From contig CM067530.1 in assembly GCA_034509925.1 (NCBI GenBank), forward strand, positions 7,070,001 to 7,134,000: a stretch of DNA of 64,000 nucleotides, written 5' to 3'. The notes under the pieces are model-generated. The model saw only the letters and a list, made by a program, of their open reading frames with translations, ran no database searches and was not told the DNA's origin. This document shows, piece after piece, positions 13,450-35,900 of the stretch. A program made the translations under genes and the position numbers. The first letter of the stretch is position 1. Each line of letters starts with the position of its first letter. Source of the stretch: Hirudinaria manillensis (taxonomy: Eukaryota; Annelida; Clitellata; Hirudinida; Hirudinidae).

Positions 13450-15041
13450 TCATTCAATCAGCTTTTTGGACTTGAAGTAATTCTTAAGATAAAGTACTTG
13501 CCATGATGCAAGACCAAGCAGACACAGCATGGAAAAGACACTCAGATAAAGAACCCTTGAATGGGTAGACTCTATAAAATGTAAATTTCCAGAATTATTT
13601 TACAGTTAAATTTGGAATATAACCACAATAGCCAATAGCAATAAATAATAACTCTTAACATTAAAAGTTAGAGCGGTGATTAAATGCTTAAAACAAAATT
13701 AACCATTTGTGTCTCTCATCTCTTCTTCTCTAGCCCTCATGTAGCTAAAATCATTAACAATAGATTCAGAAAGATCTTCAAGTTTCTTCAACTCAACTTC
13801 CATTGGCTTCAATTTCTCTGCTTTAGCAATCTGTTAAATAAATCATTTTAGGTTTAAAAAATAACAATATCAATTCAATGGAACATTGACACCTAAGACA
13901 ACTTTACCATAGAAAGATAAAAATAAATTCCTCATTTAAAGATTTATTGATTACTTTTTGAGTCCAACAAATTACCAAAGAGGTGCAAAAGCATTAAGGA
14001 ATGCTAAACGCTACTAAAGAAGCGATATACAAGATGTACAAACAAGATGAGAAACTATCACCAACATTGACTTTCATTTACTTATAAAAAAAATAAGTGA
14101 AGCCAAGCCTAAAATAACCTCATACAAATTACCTAACAAATTAAAAAAAAACATTCATATGAAAACTGCCGCTGTGTTCTACATCAGACTAAGTATTATT
14201 AAAATTACATTAATAAGAGTGTGTTAGCTATATCTAAGATTAATATTATAATCTAGTGTTCAATAGGAACTAAACATACATCAGCATAATTTTTTGCCTC
14301 AACACCAGTCTTCAGAACCAAAGACACTTCCCTGTCCAATCCATGAGTTCCTGAAATTCAAGTGTTTAAAATGTTTATATTTGACATCAAAATGTACATA
14401 ATATCACTTCAGACCTTGTGGAACCTGATCCTCAAAGCAAATTTCAAACATATCAAATTCATCAGTAGTGAAAGCAAATTTGCCCTTTGTTGCATCTTCC
14501 TTATTATAAAGTAAATGTCCTTTAGAGTCTTTCACCTTAAAAAAAATACTTTTAATAGCAAATAAATGGCAATAATCAATTTGTTGTAATCCACTCAAAA
14601 CAAACCAACACATTATTTTGAACCAAAAGTTACACTTTTGCAATATTTAATGCATTTTAGGACAGGAGGTGAAGATCCCCCCAAACCTTCATGACTCAAA
14701 TTGAGCAGTTTACTATGTAAAATACAATGCACATACAAGAAGCCCTGATGCAAGTACCATATCAGCGTAGCTCAAGCGCATGGCGCTACACAAATGACAT
14801 ATTATTATTATATCAATAGTATAAACCAGTTAAATTACAGCATGAGATTAACCTTTAAGCTAGCTTTCTGATCCGGCACTTCAGTTATGAGGTACTCTCC
14901 AGTTACCAAAACATCTTTATGTATTTCTTCCTTTAGACATTTTTGCTGTCCAGCAGGTAAGTGAAATTGCAAAGCTAAATATGTGGCCGCATTAAGAAGA
15001 ACAAAAAATAGGCAACAAGATCCAGAATTTCTCGCCCTCAT
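13450..15041 (-). CDS. TMED10: TMED10 (p24 delta family) cargo receptor
   Basis: p24 proteins cycle between ER and Golgi in COPII and COPI vesicles and help export GPI-anchored and other cargo. Exons at 15041-14853, 14535-14415, 14350-14280, 13830-13704 and 13571-13450 join in phase to give about 209 residues (human 219). There is an N-terminal signal peptide, then a GOLD domain starting [20 protein letters not shown] and continuing through [21 protein letters not shown] coiled-coil segment follows ([20 protein letters not shown]), then one membrane span ([20 protein letters not shown]). The tail is short, about [13 protein letters not shown], and keeps the aromatic and dilysine signals used for COP coat binding. 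The gene is divergent from uS14m, about 550 bases away. Confidence 0.96.
14750..14815 (+). repeat. Possible SINE-like tail in TMED10 intron
   Basis: The stretch GCGTAGCTCAAGCGCATGGC GCTACACAAATG followed by ATTATTATTAT resembles the 3' part of tRNA-related SINEs, with GTAGCTCA-like A-box character and a short ATT tail. There is no complete element and no second copy in this window, so this is tentative. Confidence 0.25.
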
Positions 15042-15587
15042 GTTGGCCGAAAATCTTACGCTCGCCGACGAGACTCAAAGGTTTTGTTGTCACGAACGTG
15101 GCATACCCAATTTCCGGGACTTTCAGTGTTACAACAATTGAACAATATTAAATTACAAAATGACTTTTGGTGTTTTAGCTTTAAGAATATTTTATTTAAT
15201 GCCTAAAGGTAGTTGCTATTTGTATTGCATCCAGTCTATTTCAATCTAATTGCTCAAAAAATTGTTACATTAACTTCAGAGTTTTTTTGTATTAATATAC
15301 AAAATCATAAAAAGGTAAATTTAAATTAATACGTTAATTTTTGTAAGTATTTTGTACTACAGCTTCATAGAAAAGTCTCATGTAAATTCCTTCTTTCTCA
15401 TCTGGATTTCCATAAAAATCTGTTTAAGACGTAATTGTTTAAAATTAACTAAATAGTAAAATCGTTTATTTAGAAATGCATATTGATATTAAGGAAAAGT
15501 AAAATAAGTATTAACTTGCTACTCGTCTTGTTTGCATTGATTGACTTCTTCCGAACGATAATAAGGTGGGTTTGTTGTGGCCTCAAG

Positions 15588-16987
15588 ATGTTATTGGACA
15601 AAGTGGTCAGCTCGTGCGGTCGTGTCCTTGTTGGGGCAATAAAACAAGTTTGTTTTTGGATTTTTTCTGCATCTCGTCAATGCCATCATTTACTTTAATG
15701 AAATTAGGGTAAAGGCGGATTTGGAAACCAAATGTAATAAACTCAAATTACTATTACGTGGAGATCATCTTCAATTACTGTTATAATTTTTGGAATAAAT
15801 TTGTAATTGTTCAATGAATTTGATATTCATGATCATTAAGAATATATTCGTTTCGCAAGGTCACTGTGACTCCTGTTAGGACCAGGTATGTAACATGGTT
15901 AATGCGCAAAGATGTCAAAAGGAGGGGTATAGCGACTGAGTACTCTGATTTGAGGTCAAGACTTTTAGCATTGAAAAAATCAAAGGTTCTCCCAGATACA
16001 ATAACGGTTTGTGTTTTGCCAACATTCAAAAATTTTGATAAATTATTTTGTTTATTTATGCCAATACATGATCACTATGTAAGTTTACTCAACGTTGTGT
16101 AGATTTAGGTAATTTTTATAATGCATTGCACCAAAATAGCTTTACTTGTAGCAATTCCAGCTGGGTTTTGATCAGACATATCCTTGCCGCTAGTATCATT
16201 TACAGGAATATAACTTCTTGAGCTAGTTAGAATGCCAGTTACGTGTAGCATTTTTACTCTGTAAATATTATTCCTAGCTTATCATAAATATCCTTAGGAT
16301 AATGTTAGTAACATTACATCAATGGACTACAAAGGTAGTGATGATGTAGCGAAGAAATATCCCAAAATTAAGCGAGCATCATTAATTAAATATATTTTAA
16401 GAATGATTAATGGAATAAGTAAAATAAGGGTCAACGGACAATGAATTTACAATGTGTCGGGGTTCAGCTTAACATATAAATACAAATAAATCTTGCTCAA
16501 TTTACCAATGGCTAACCAAAGTGACAGTTCAATAGAAAAATATTAATTATAACTGTATTAATTTATATTATTATATTTTAAATTAATACATTGTAATTCA
16601 ATACAAGTGGAGCCCTTTATATATTAATGCAAACTTTTAAAGATTTGAAACTGTTTATAAATTGGTAACTAAATTATGATTCAAAGCACCTGTGATCAGA
16701 GCTATTTATCTCAAAATACATAAATATTTTTTTTTACCCCAGGGGTTTGTATCACTACCTTTATTTTAACTACATTTAACATTTATTCAATGTTAACATT
16801 TCAGAACGATGCACAGATGAAATTTGATGCCTTGCCAAAGTTTTCCCTGCCAAAGAGAGCTACCAACCTGTGCATAGTGACAGGAAGATTGCGTGGAGTG
16901 GTTCTCGAACATAGACTGAGTCGTATCATGTTTAGGCTTTTGGCAGATTACAACAAGATGTCTGGAATCATTAGAGCCAAATGGTGA
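15588..16987 (+). CDS. MRPS14: Mitochondrial ribosomal protein uS14m
   Basis: This is a small-subunit protein of the mitochondrial ribosome. Three exons join in phase: 15588-15647 (20 codons), 15860-16006 (49 codons) and 16805-16987. The product is 129 residues against 128 in human MRPS14. The N-terminus is a short, basic and hydrophobic presequence, MLLDKVVSSCGRVLVGAIKQ. Exon 2 gives VRTRYVTWLMRKDVKRRG, matching the conserved human block VRSHYVDWRMWRDVKRR. Exon 3 gives the C-terminal core, TNLCIVTGRLRGVVLEHRLS, ending SGIIRAKW. The acceptor of exon 2 is weak (TTTCGCAAG|GTC), but phase and length support it. Its 3' end is convergent with SPSB, with stop codons only 217 bases apart. Confidence 0.93.
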
Positions 16988-17203
16988 TCGAAATACACCA
17001 GGATCTTGAGATTTTGCTTTATTGTTTTTATTATGAACAATTCTGCGTCGAGTTTGTCAAAGACTTTAAAAAAAACCATTATTTGAAAACCATAAATGAT
17101 TCAAATAACTTAGCAACATTTAATAAAACTGCCGTAAAGTTGCAATGCTGCAAACAAGAATAGTCTTCATTAAAAATCAAAGCACGACAAGGTATACGAA
17201 AGA

Positions 17204-18277
17204 TTAAATGGCGCAATGACACGAGCACAGACTTTCGGATTGATGAATCGAACCGGTACATTTTATGTACTCGATCAGTCTTTTAGGTAAGGGCAGAGTA
17301 TCCAGTAGTGCCGTGGACGTACATTTCCTCAGACTCTGTCTCACTGCCTGTCTGCTTAGTATCATCAAACTCAATGGCTCACCTGTTTACATTAATTATC
17401 TTTAGGTAATTACAAAATATGCCAAATTAATGTAAATCATACTAACATTCCATCCCACCAATGTACTTCATAGATATTTCACAATGCCCCCAAACGGCGT
17501 TGACGATCGGATACAATATAAGTCCTCTTAAACCGGTGAAGGCAATTCCGAGGTAAATTCCGGAAGCGGCAAAACTTAGCGTTCCGGAGTCCATGTCCAA
17601 GATGACTAAAAATTTGTCTGGGATGATGACTATGTCGTTTTGTGACCTCTGCTCAAAATTTGGATAGACCTTGTCGCTGCTCTCGGTATCTTTGCACTCC
17701 GAGAATCGTTCGTCGTGCCGTAATCTGTTGCGGCAGAGGTCCCACCCCCAAGAATGCGAGTCGCAACCAACAAGAGAACTGTAGCCAGATGCTTGCAAAG
17801 TTGCTTCTGCAGTGGCTACTCCTACCACTGCATGAGTTCCTCTATGTTTGACATTCCAATATATTTCCCATACATGCATTCCCTGGCTGTAGCCAATCTG
17901 GAATAATTGTTTTGGCCTTTAAAATATGATATTTTTTACTTAGACGATTTTAGCAATTTGTTTGAAATATTTATTTTGAAAATTCTTAAGTGCTAATTTC
18001 TTAGACTCAAATTTCAGATGCTAACTTTTCCCCTTATGCAATCTGTACTTTGAGCCACAGGATGTCTGTGCACAGTCAAGGCATCGTCGTCTTTTATGAA
18101 TAGATTGTTTGATTTGTCACAAGGATTCCAAGCATGACGTATCTGTTCGTCCTTTGAGGCATGAGGTCTTTCCAATAATGCATCAAGCTTCGCGGGTCTA
18201 TTAAAATCATTGTTTGAAAAAACTGTTAGATTGACAAAGATTGTTCTGGAGGACCCTGATGATATTTTTTGACCCAT
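17204..18277 (-). CDS. SPSB: SPSB1/4-type SPRY domain and SOCS box protein
   Basis: SPSB proteins recruit substrates carrying a (D/E)INNN-type motif to Elongin BC/Cullin-5 ubiquitin ligases. Exons 18277-18026, 17897-17447 and 17382-17204 give 293 residues (human SPSB1 is 273). Exon 1 starts MGQKISSG and ends [15 protein letters not shown]. Exon 2 continues [14 protein letters not shown] and holds the SPRY/B30.2 core: [39 protein letters not shown] and [15 protein letters not shown]. Exon 3 is the SOCS box: [16 protein letters not shown] for the Elongin BC box, then [15 protein letters not shown], where LPLP is the Cullin-5 box. The start was chosen at MGQK because that start is shared across the family. 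An insert of about 20 residues ([20 protein letters not shown] region) lengthens the SPRY loop. Confidence 0.95.
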
Positions 18278-19180
18278 GACATAATTGCACAACTAAAATA
18301 AAATCAGAGTTGCTGAATGTCTTAGTTTTCCTACAGCGAGAGACTTTTTAAATAAAATACTCTTAAACGAATCAATAGCACTTTAGTAAGTGACATTAAT
18401 CTCTTCTACAGAACTCGACGCCGCCACCGGGACGCTCCCTGTTTGTCATCGTTTCAACATAACATACTGCACGAAAAGTGAACAAAAATTATGAATCATT
18501 ATAATATTTTATTGAGTCCAATTTTTTAAACCTTATGTATGTCATATATCTTGGTGCAGGAAAGATTTTAAGCCAGTTCTAAATTTAAACGAATGTAGAT
18601 CATGGGGGTACGACAAAAGTCTTAAGTCACTTGAAACTTTAAATTAATATTTCTCGACAACGTTTAGGATTCATTGTTAGACATCTTAGACATATATCTT
18701 TTATGAACCACTTTCTTCAATATCAAATTCAGCGTATTCTTTTAAAACGATTCAACATTTGAATGTTATAGGTTTTAATGTTCCTGGAAAAATAAGTTAT
18801 TTTTCGATTTATTATTTTAATCGCTTACAAATATATATTTCGAACATACACATTTTTTAATAGACTAATCGCCTCAGTCCTATAAAGAAATATTTCGAAC
18901 GTAAACATATTAGCATCTTAACTGTCACCCATATGAATATTTATCAGGGAACATCCTGCCGCAATCCCGATATACCATACCTTATTATAATGCGTTTTTT
19001 TTATTCCGCAACTAATTTAATTATTCCCGGAATATACAATTTCAATGATTAAATTTATTATTTCGAGGCCTCCCCTGAGAATTGATTAGCTTGACCTATT
19101 TCAGAGAATGACCAATGACCTGGCTTAAACAAGCTAGTATACGAATATTAATTTAGCAACGAGAGAGTCTGGAAATATTT
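18278..19180. other. SPSB upstream region, no gene seen
   Basis: AT-rich sequence upstream of the SPSB start. It probably contains the SPSB promoter and any 5' UTR exon, but I could not identify a specific motif. No coding exon is supported. Confidence 0.35.
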
Positions 19181-19189
19181 GACCTTAGA

Positions 19190-19475
19190 ATAACGTGAGG
19201 AGAGCCGCTGCCCAGTACAAAGTCATCTGCAAAACAAACCAAATGTTATCTTAGAACCATCCACTTATAATCGCTTATAATTATATACTTACCATGATGC
19301 AGTTCTCCAGTGCGATGTTGCTATTCTGGAAAAAGCTGCCGTTCCGCAGAGAACGGGTGTTGTGACACTTGCCGCACTTCCAGACATGACCATCGCCAAC
19401 TTTGGCTCTTCTGCTCAGCTTCATGTCACTGTAAACAATTGACATCCATTCACAGTCATCCATTTTCTCCATCAA
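19190..19475 (-). mobile_element. Merlin/IS1595-like transposase fragment
   Basis: The minus strand encodes a zinc-ribbon-like segment (GHVWKCGKCHNTRSLRNGSF) followed by FQNSNIALENCIM. After a candidate short intron (GTAAGTATA to CTGCAG) it continues MTLYWAAALL. This pattern (W-x-C-x2-C, then SLRxGSFF, then a hydrophobic helix ending with YWA) matches the N-terminus of IS1595/ISXO2-like transposases, known in animals as Merlin elements. The DDE catalytic domain is absent and no terminal inverted repeats were found, so this is a broken copy or a small co-opted fragment. Confidence 0.55.
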
Positions 19476-19573
19476 TTTCCTCTGACACCTGGTTAAGGTT
19501 TAATTTATGGATCTCAGCATTGAAGCGGGACGTGGTTGAGGAGTTAACGACATGGGCTGGCTTGACAATTTCT

Positions 19574-19790
19574 CCATCAACTGCCACAGGACTCTCCAGG
19601 GATCAATATATTATACCTGATATATTACACCTCGCTATACCTTGACTAATTCTTAAGAAGGGGGGAGGGGCTTATCCATCAATCATTCCATCAACTGCCA
19701 CAGCTTATCGCTATACCTTGTTACAGGCGGCATAAGAATTCAGCCAGGTAGGCGGGACTAATTCTTAAGAAGGAGGGAGGGGCTTAGCTC
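19574..19790. repeat. Imperfect direct duplication upstream of ABCC4
   Basis: Three blocks occur twice in the same order: CCATCAACTGCCACAG (about 19574 and 19688), CGCTATACCTTG (19633 and 19709) and ACTAATTCTTAAGAAGG followed by GGGAGGGGCTTA (about 19644 and 19757). Spacing differs between copies. The second copy lies within about 100 bases of the ABCC4 start codon, so it may include promoter or 5' UTR sequence. Confidence 0.6.
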
Positions 19791-19883
19791 ATTAAATGTA
19801 GCAGGGGGCATCTCGACGGGATTACCCCGCTCCTGTCATCTTTATCTAGTTAGGAACACAATTTACAACTGAATGCCCTTGAG

Positions 19884-28976
<9,093 letters not shown>

Positions 28977-29938
28977 CTCCCAGTGACTTCCCCACAACTT
29001 GAAAATCATGTTTTTAAGATTTGATATATATCTGGGCAACCTAGAGAAAGTGCTGACCCAATGGATCTGCTTTTTCAGGGGAAGCAGCAGGAGGCAAACT
29101 GACGTTTTGGGGTGGGAGTATGCAAACTTTTCAAGCTATCATATCACTTTGATCGTTTTTTTCACAATGGGGATAAATTTAGAGAAATATACCGGAGCCA
29201 GTATCTGCAGACCAAGTCCGGCAAGCAAAAACTCCTTCATTTTAACACCTAGGGTTCACAACTTGTCGCAAGAACTCGCTCGAGGTCTGTGCCCAATCGG
29301 GGATATTGGTTGAAATGCCTAATAGCAATAGGTGGGGATTCGCCAGCAGCTGAGGTCAGGAAGGATGCAATGATAACTAAGCGAACAAGGCCAGAAAAAC
29401 CACAATCAGACCATATTTAACATGATCATCACAATTTTCTGGCCTATGCAAATACCACAACGTGACAATAGCCAAAGAACAATCCTTTTCTACCTAAAAT
29501 GTTTAATATGAAGGGGGAAATAGGGTGGTTGAGGTGAAAAAGGCCCTAGATGGCATCTCTATCTGATGGCTCCTGAGCAGCTTTAGTTTATAGTGCAAGA
29601 TGGCTCGAGCGATCGTGCGCGTGCATGCAACAGCAAGCGGTATTGTTGATTTTGAAACCTGGTTGAAACTTGCTGGTCTCCTTGACAAGGAGTGCGCAAA
29701 TCTACAAAAGTCAACCACGTTTGCATTCAGATGTTTCAGTCTCAACAAAACAAAACATTAACATGCAAATACTAAAAAAGTGAAATTACTTTGCACCCAA
29801 TATTCGCCCAAGGGATATCATTACTGTTAAATATTCCAAATAATGCAGTGCATAAGCACAACTTTTCAAGCAACAAATTAGTGAGGGAAGATTAAAAAAC
29901 ATAAGCCCTTGTTTATTAAAATCACCAGCAGGCAGCAT
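28977..29938. other. Convergent 3' region of ABCC4 and RB
   Basis: The spacer lies between the stop codons of ABCC4 (+) and RB (-) and should hold both 3' UTRs. Open frames of 80-100 codons on either strand here match nothing I know. No repeat or RNA gene is evident. Confidence 0.4.
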
Positions 29939-32900
29939 TTATGAGTGGACCATATCCACTTCAAAAGGATTGAATCTCAGCCTCTTTGTTGCTCCACCTT
30001 TCTTTCTTTGTGTTTCAGGCTTGGAAATCAACTTTAATGAACCCTGAAGAAATTCACAATGAAAAGAACATTCATTAAATTTATAAATTTAACTACATTT
30101 ATAAAAGTTTACCAAAGGACTGTCTTTGAAGCAGTACAAAGCCCTTGCTTTTGGAGTGAGCGGCACTTTGAAGGGAGAGTTGAGAAATGTGGCACCCATT
30201 GCCTCCCTAAAGCCAAAATAATGACTTTCTCAACATGTTAACATTTGCAAAAACTCACCAATATCAATTTTGACCTCTCCACCAATTCTTGTTGAGTTGC
30301 ATTCGTGCTGTTGGTAGGATTTTGTTGTACTAATTGCTACAATTACAAAGATGGTTTACATAAGCCTCACACAAGGTCTACCTCAGAGATTGTTAAATCA
30401 AGGTTTGAAATCATCTGATCTTATATCTGATTTCTTTACTGCCATTTTCTATGATATTCAATTGAATATCTTGGTGCACTAAAATAAAGTTGAAGTTCTA
30501 CCAAAGAGAGCATCATTAGTTTGTGTCGACCAGGTCAAGAAATGTAAAAGAAATAGGGAAAAATGGGTAAAGGAGTATCCAACATCACAGAACAGCACCA
30601 CTTCAGTTGAGTCGACTCAGAAAGATGCCATAAAAGCAACCTTCCTCATAAAAAAAAGTGAGGCTTGCAATAAATTAGAGCCCTCAAAGAACTGACCAAA
30701 TTAACATCCAAACAAGTATGCAACCAACTAGGAATAACTTTACTAATTAGGCTAACAGACTATCGTTGGAGTTAATAAATAAACTTGGTGGAGTTAATAA
30801 ATGCATCAAAATAAACAAGAAGAGCAATTAAAGCCACCACCGAATGAGGGTTGAGCGAAACAAGGTAGCTTTCCAGCTCAGGTACAAATATTTTGTTGTA
30901 AAAGCAAATGATTGGTCCTCTCTCTCCATCTGTAATCAATACATTCTTCTCCAACTGAATAAAAATAAATAAATAGATGAATGAGTGTGGTTCGATAATG
31001 CAATCCTAAGAATATATAGAAGTTCACCTTAGTGAGACCACCACTTCCTGTACATCTTTTATGAGCTGCAATGATTTTACTAAACTTCACCTCACATTCA
31101 AAGATTTTTGGCACACCATACATGCAGCACATGAGAACCTGAATGAGATATGATTATGATCCTCTGTGATCAATCAATCAATTATAGGTGCATTGATTAA
31201 CTTTCAAGATATAACAAAGGAAAATACATAGAAAATGAGATAAGTAAATTGTAGGAAATTGTATTTGACACCACAGAATAATTTAGAACCTGGTCAATAT
31301 GTCTGTCCCTAAAAAGGTGAGGCTTGTTCTGAAGACAATAATTAAAGCAGCTGACAATCTTTGACACCTGAAATTAAAATTAATAAGTCACCACACTTAC
31401 TGAATGGTGACATTCTCGTGTTACTTATTTTGCTATGATTTTCACAAACATCAAATAGAAAATAAACCAACAAACAACTAACAATGAATGCTGGCATATT
31501 CAGAATAGCATGAAGTTGCATCAGTTTCTGGCGACCAAGTTTGGAGGCTGACAAAAAGAAATAAGCACATCAACCAAAACATGACATCAAAACAATTCTC
31601 AGAATTATTTTCAAATTGTTCAGAGAAAACCTTTGGCCACAAATAAGCTGGTCGGTCGCGTCTTTCTCGGAGAATCTTGATAGGTTTCTCGGTAGAACCT
31701 TTATAAAACACAAACTCTTGAGTTTCAGTTAAAAATTATGGTGAAAATTAGAGACAAACTAACATGGAGTTTGAATGATCCATGAGAGGAAATGAATCTC
31801 CAAACATGATCCTTAAATGGGTCATCCCAGCATTTGGAGTTGACGTGGCAAAATCAGATTCAAAAATCTGAGAGCCCTTTTATAATAATAAACAAACAAA
31901 TATCCTATACTATAACTTAAATGAAATTATCAACAAACAATCTATATAAATAAAAATGCAATGTGTGTTTGTAACATGCAAATGTTCTCTGAAAGTACTT
32001 AACCGATTGCTTTGAAATTTTGACACAACATAGTGCTCAATTAGAGGAGTGTTTGTATATAGGTTTCATATATGAGCCACAACTATATCGTGTAAAAATA
32101 CGCTTTTTTCGAAAATCCGGCTATCTTGCCACGATAACATCACGGCCTAATCTATGTAAATAAACTTTAGCGAGACATTAAAAAGCTTAAACTATCGTAA
32201 CTCTCAAGCAAATTTGTGAAATTGTAAAAATAAACATATTAGAAAATTTCTTTCTTATAAAATTAATCAAATTGAGCCACAGCAACGCGTGGCTGGGCAC
32301 CACTAGTTTTAAATAAATTAATTTCCTCACGCTTTTCCAGCCTATATAAGAAACTATTTTCTCTTCAATCTTCCTCAAGTGCTAATAAAAAAAAAGCTCT
32401 CATAATAATAACAGTAATCAAAATTACTTAAACAAGAATGGCATTTAGATATCACTTATGAAGGTTATAACATGTGCAAACCTCTTTCAGATAACTTGGC
32501 AGATTTTGCTTGACTTGAATGAAACAGTCAATCACTTTAAAGAAATCAAAACTTTGAAGACCCAAAGAGTTTAAAATCCAAGGAAATGCAAAGTTGGAAA
32601 TTTCTGACTCTGGAGTATTTGCAGGAAAAGTTGTAGCAAAGGGAAAGGCTGGAAAGATAAAAAAAAGGATAATGTAATAATAACATTTAATAATAATAAT
32701 AATTTAATAAATTAAAGCAATAGAAAGTTCAAGTCCAATTTACTATGAAATTCATAAACATGGAGAACCACTTCAAGAGAACATGCAATGAGGCTCTTAT
32801 GAAATATGTCTTTCTTTAAGAAGGATGTTAAGTCAGAATGTAGCCTTTCTGTTTCCTGAGTGTGGATGCAAACCAATCAAATGTACATTTTGTATATTAT

Positions 32901-35900
32901 ACATATTGTGTATATATATATACATGGAGAATATATATATATATATATCCATCTTTCATATTGTAACCCATGCTAAATATATACCCACTATAAATCATAT
33001 TAAATAAATCCAACTATTTTGTTTAGCCTTTTTTATCAGATAAGCAAAAACAAAACCAATAATTTAATAATAATTTGTGCCGATTCCAATGAACGTAATG
33101 ATACGAACTGAAACAATCATAGCCTCCAAGACATCATAGTAAACTGAAGTTGCAACTTTGAAACGACTCTTGGCAATTCCCCTCCTTTTGGTGGCTTTGC
33201 TGTAAGCAGCGATGAAAATGTTTTCCATTTCCGAGAGAAGTTCCGCGATCTTCTGTCGGGGATTTTCCCGGCATTCCTAAGCAACAACAACAACTCTCCG
33301 TCTGATATTTCAGTCCTCAATTTTTTTTTGTTCAGCTGTCCATTAACACATTAAACATGTGAACAGTGCATGTCCTTATTTGGCTAACTTAAAATTTCTT
33401 ATGAATTCATTTCTAGTTAATTTCTGCTTAATTTGACTTGCGTTTGTCTCGGTTTGTTTTGTATTTCTATCACAACAATCTTTATGACACTAATACTAAA
33501 TATTCTACAAATAAAATATCATAATCATCAAACAATAAGCACAAAAACATGCTTTCTAGACTTAAGTTTAGTTGCCAAGGCAACAAGATGAATGCAGAAA
33601 CAGCTTTTGTGCTCAAAGGACTGCTTTGCCAAACACTTTTAATCACTCAAAGTGAATTGTTGAGTTAAAGAGGGTTAGGGTTGTTAAACAATGACAAGAA
33701 ACTTTGTGTACAGGTTAAAAACTTACATTAAAATAATGAGTAAGTTCAGATGATGGGTGGAAGGACACCATTTTAAAGGCACTCTTCAATCCTTGAATCC
33801 TTGCCATAGCTTGCCTAGTCAGAGGTAAGAAACTAATAAAGGTGGGCTTCATCTTTCATTGTTGTTCTCAATTGCTTAATATAATTATACTCTTGCATAT
33901 AATACATGTAGTTTAATATAAATATTACTGATTGAGAAACAAAGCATCAAATACACCCAAGAGTTATCAGGTATTTTGTTATTAAATTTAAAAGAAAAAT
34001 ATTCCTTAATGATTCTGCAATCAAGGTAGATATTAAAGTTCAATAGTCTTCCATAAGGTTATCATAAATCTTGTGACATTTAATCAAGCTGATAGAATGT
34101 TGCTTAGACTTTTTGTTTGTGCACTTGAAACTAATTATAGCAACAAAATCAAGAATAACTTTTTAATGAATTAAACAGACAGCCATTACCCCACTGGTGT
34201 GTCAAAGTTTTCTATCTGCAGTTCAGCTGGAGACATCTGCAATCTAAAAAGAAATAGTTGTTTTGATAATGACACATGATAATAACAATGTAACTTCTGC
34301 AGAAAAGCATCCATCAAGCCAGGCTCAAATGTGGGGCATAAACAATACAATCATCGGCAGGGATGCACCATGCCAGAGTTTGATGACCTCTTCACTAAGC
34401 TAACCTACGGGCCAATTTAACAACCGAATCGTCTGGCATCCACTTCAAGCCGAGATGATTATTTAACATACAAAAATTTAACAAAAACAAATTATATTGT
34501 GACCATCGAGCACATTTATGGGTTTTGAACTTGGAGGTTTTTTAATATGATTACAGGTATGTATGAGTTTCAGTTCTCAAGTTGTGATGTTTTGATGTTA
34601 CATGGCTGACTTGATCAAATACAAAGATTGTCATCACACAAGTTGCTTCGTTTCAATTATTTCAGATCCAAGAAATATAATAAGTATTACGATTGCTTAT
34701 GACTCTCATTAAGACTGATTACAAGCCGATAGTTTGTTTCAATTTATACAATAAACAAGTAACCACGATAATTATTAATGGGATCCTCTAACCGGTGAGT
34801 GCTGAGATAGAATTCATTTCGGAGGAAATCCAATTCATCAATATCTCCCAATTGTTTGTGGAGAATCGAGTAATTTCCCACAAGTTGTGACACCTTTACA
34901 TTATTTTAAAATAAATGCACAATGTCCGTACATGTATGTCCATCTTTAAATGTACACCTCAAGCAACATACTTACATCGATTCTTCCCTCCAAAAGAGGC
35001 AAATTTTGAACCTCCCACTCAAAATAGTTTGACTTCACACATTTGACCTACAAAACATGTGCTAAAAGACACCTGATTTTTATATGGATAAAACATGAAG
35101 CACACATTAGATAGTTACATCATGAAGAACATCAATGTGATTCTTTTTGAGCAGATATAAATTTCATTAAGGGATCACAATGTTCATTTAAGGCCACGAA
35201 GCTTAAACAATAGATTCTCACCTCATCTAGATTAGCTCCATATCTTTGGCACAACTCATTCAAGATACAACTCTCTTCAGAAGTTGACACATGCCTTAAA
35301 GAATCTGATTAATACAAATTATTATATCAAAAAGAGATCTGGAGTAAACTTTAACAAACCACCACAAACCAAATGGTGAGTGCAACTTTGACAGCAAGAC
35401 CATCCAAATAACATATTCTACACAACACAAGAGAAGATGGAATGATTCTGCCAACTTCAAACTCCCCTCCTGTTGCTGTATGCTAGCTATAAATAGCCCA
35501 ATGTCACAAAAAGGAAAAAACAGAATCAAATCTTGCTACACAAACATTTTATAGTTGTAAACACAAGCCAAACAAATGCTTTCTCTGACAGATCTTGACC
35601 TTCTAAGCTATAAGGTGAAATATATTGATTAGAGAATTGCACAATTAATCTTACTGACAATTATTTGCATATATAATTTAATTCTATTACCTGAAGCCTT
35701 GAATGTAATTGTTCACAAATATTTCTTCACACATCCTAAACAAAAATTCCAAAATCAAAAATAATTTCGAGAACTTAATAAACCAACACACCTTTCTAAT
35801 TTTCTGTAAAGAGGACATGAAACAAGAAATTTGTGTTGAACAAGAGTCAAGTGTTGTCCAACTGCATTACTCATTAAAAGCTTGTCTTGCAAAGTTCTCA

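Noticed and set aside
29503..29748. 81-codon minus-strand frame between ABCC4 and RB
   Set aside because: No similarity recognised and it lies in the expected overlapping 3' UTRs.
31711..31860. Whether the Helitron supplied an RB exon
   Set aside because: RB exons on either side encode conserved pocket sequence, and none of the element lies in frame with them.
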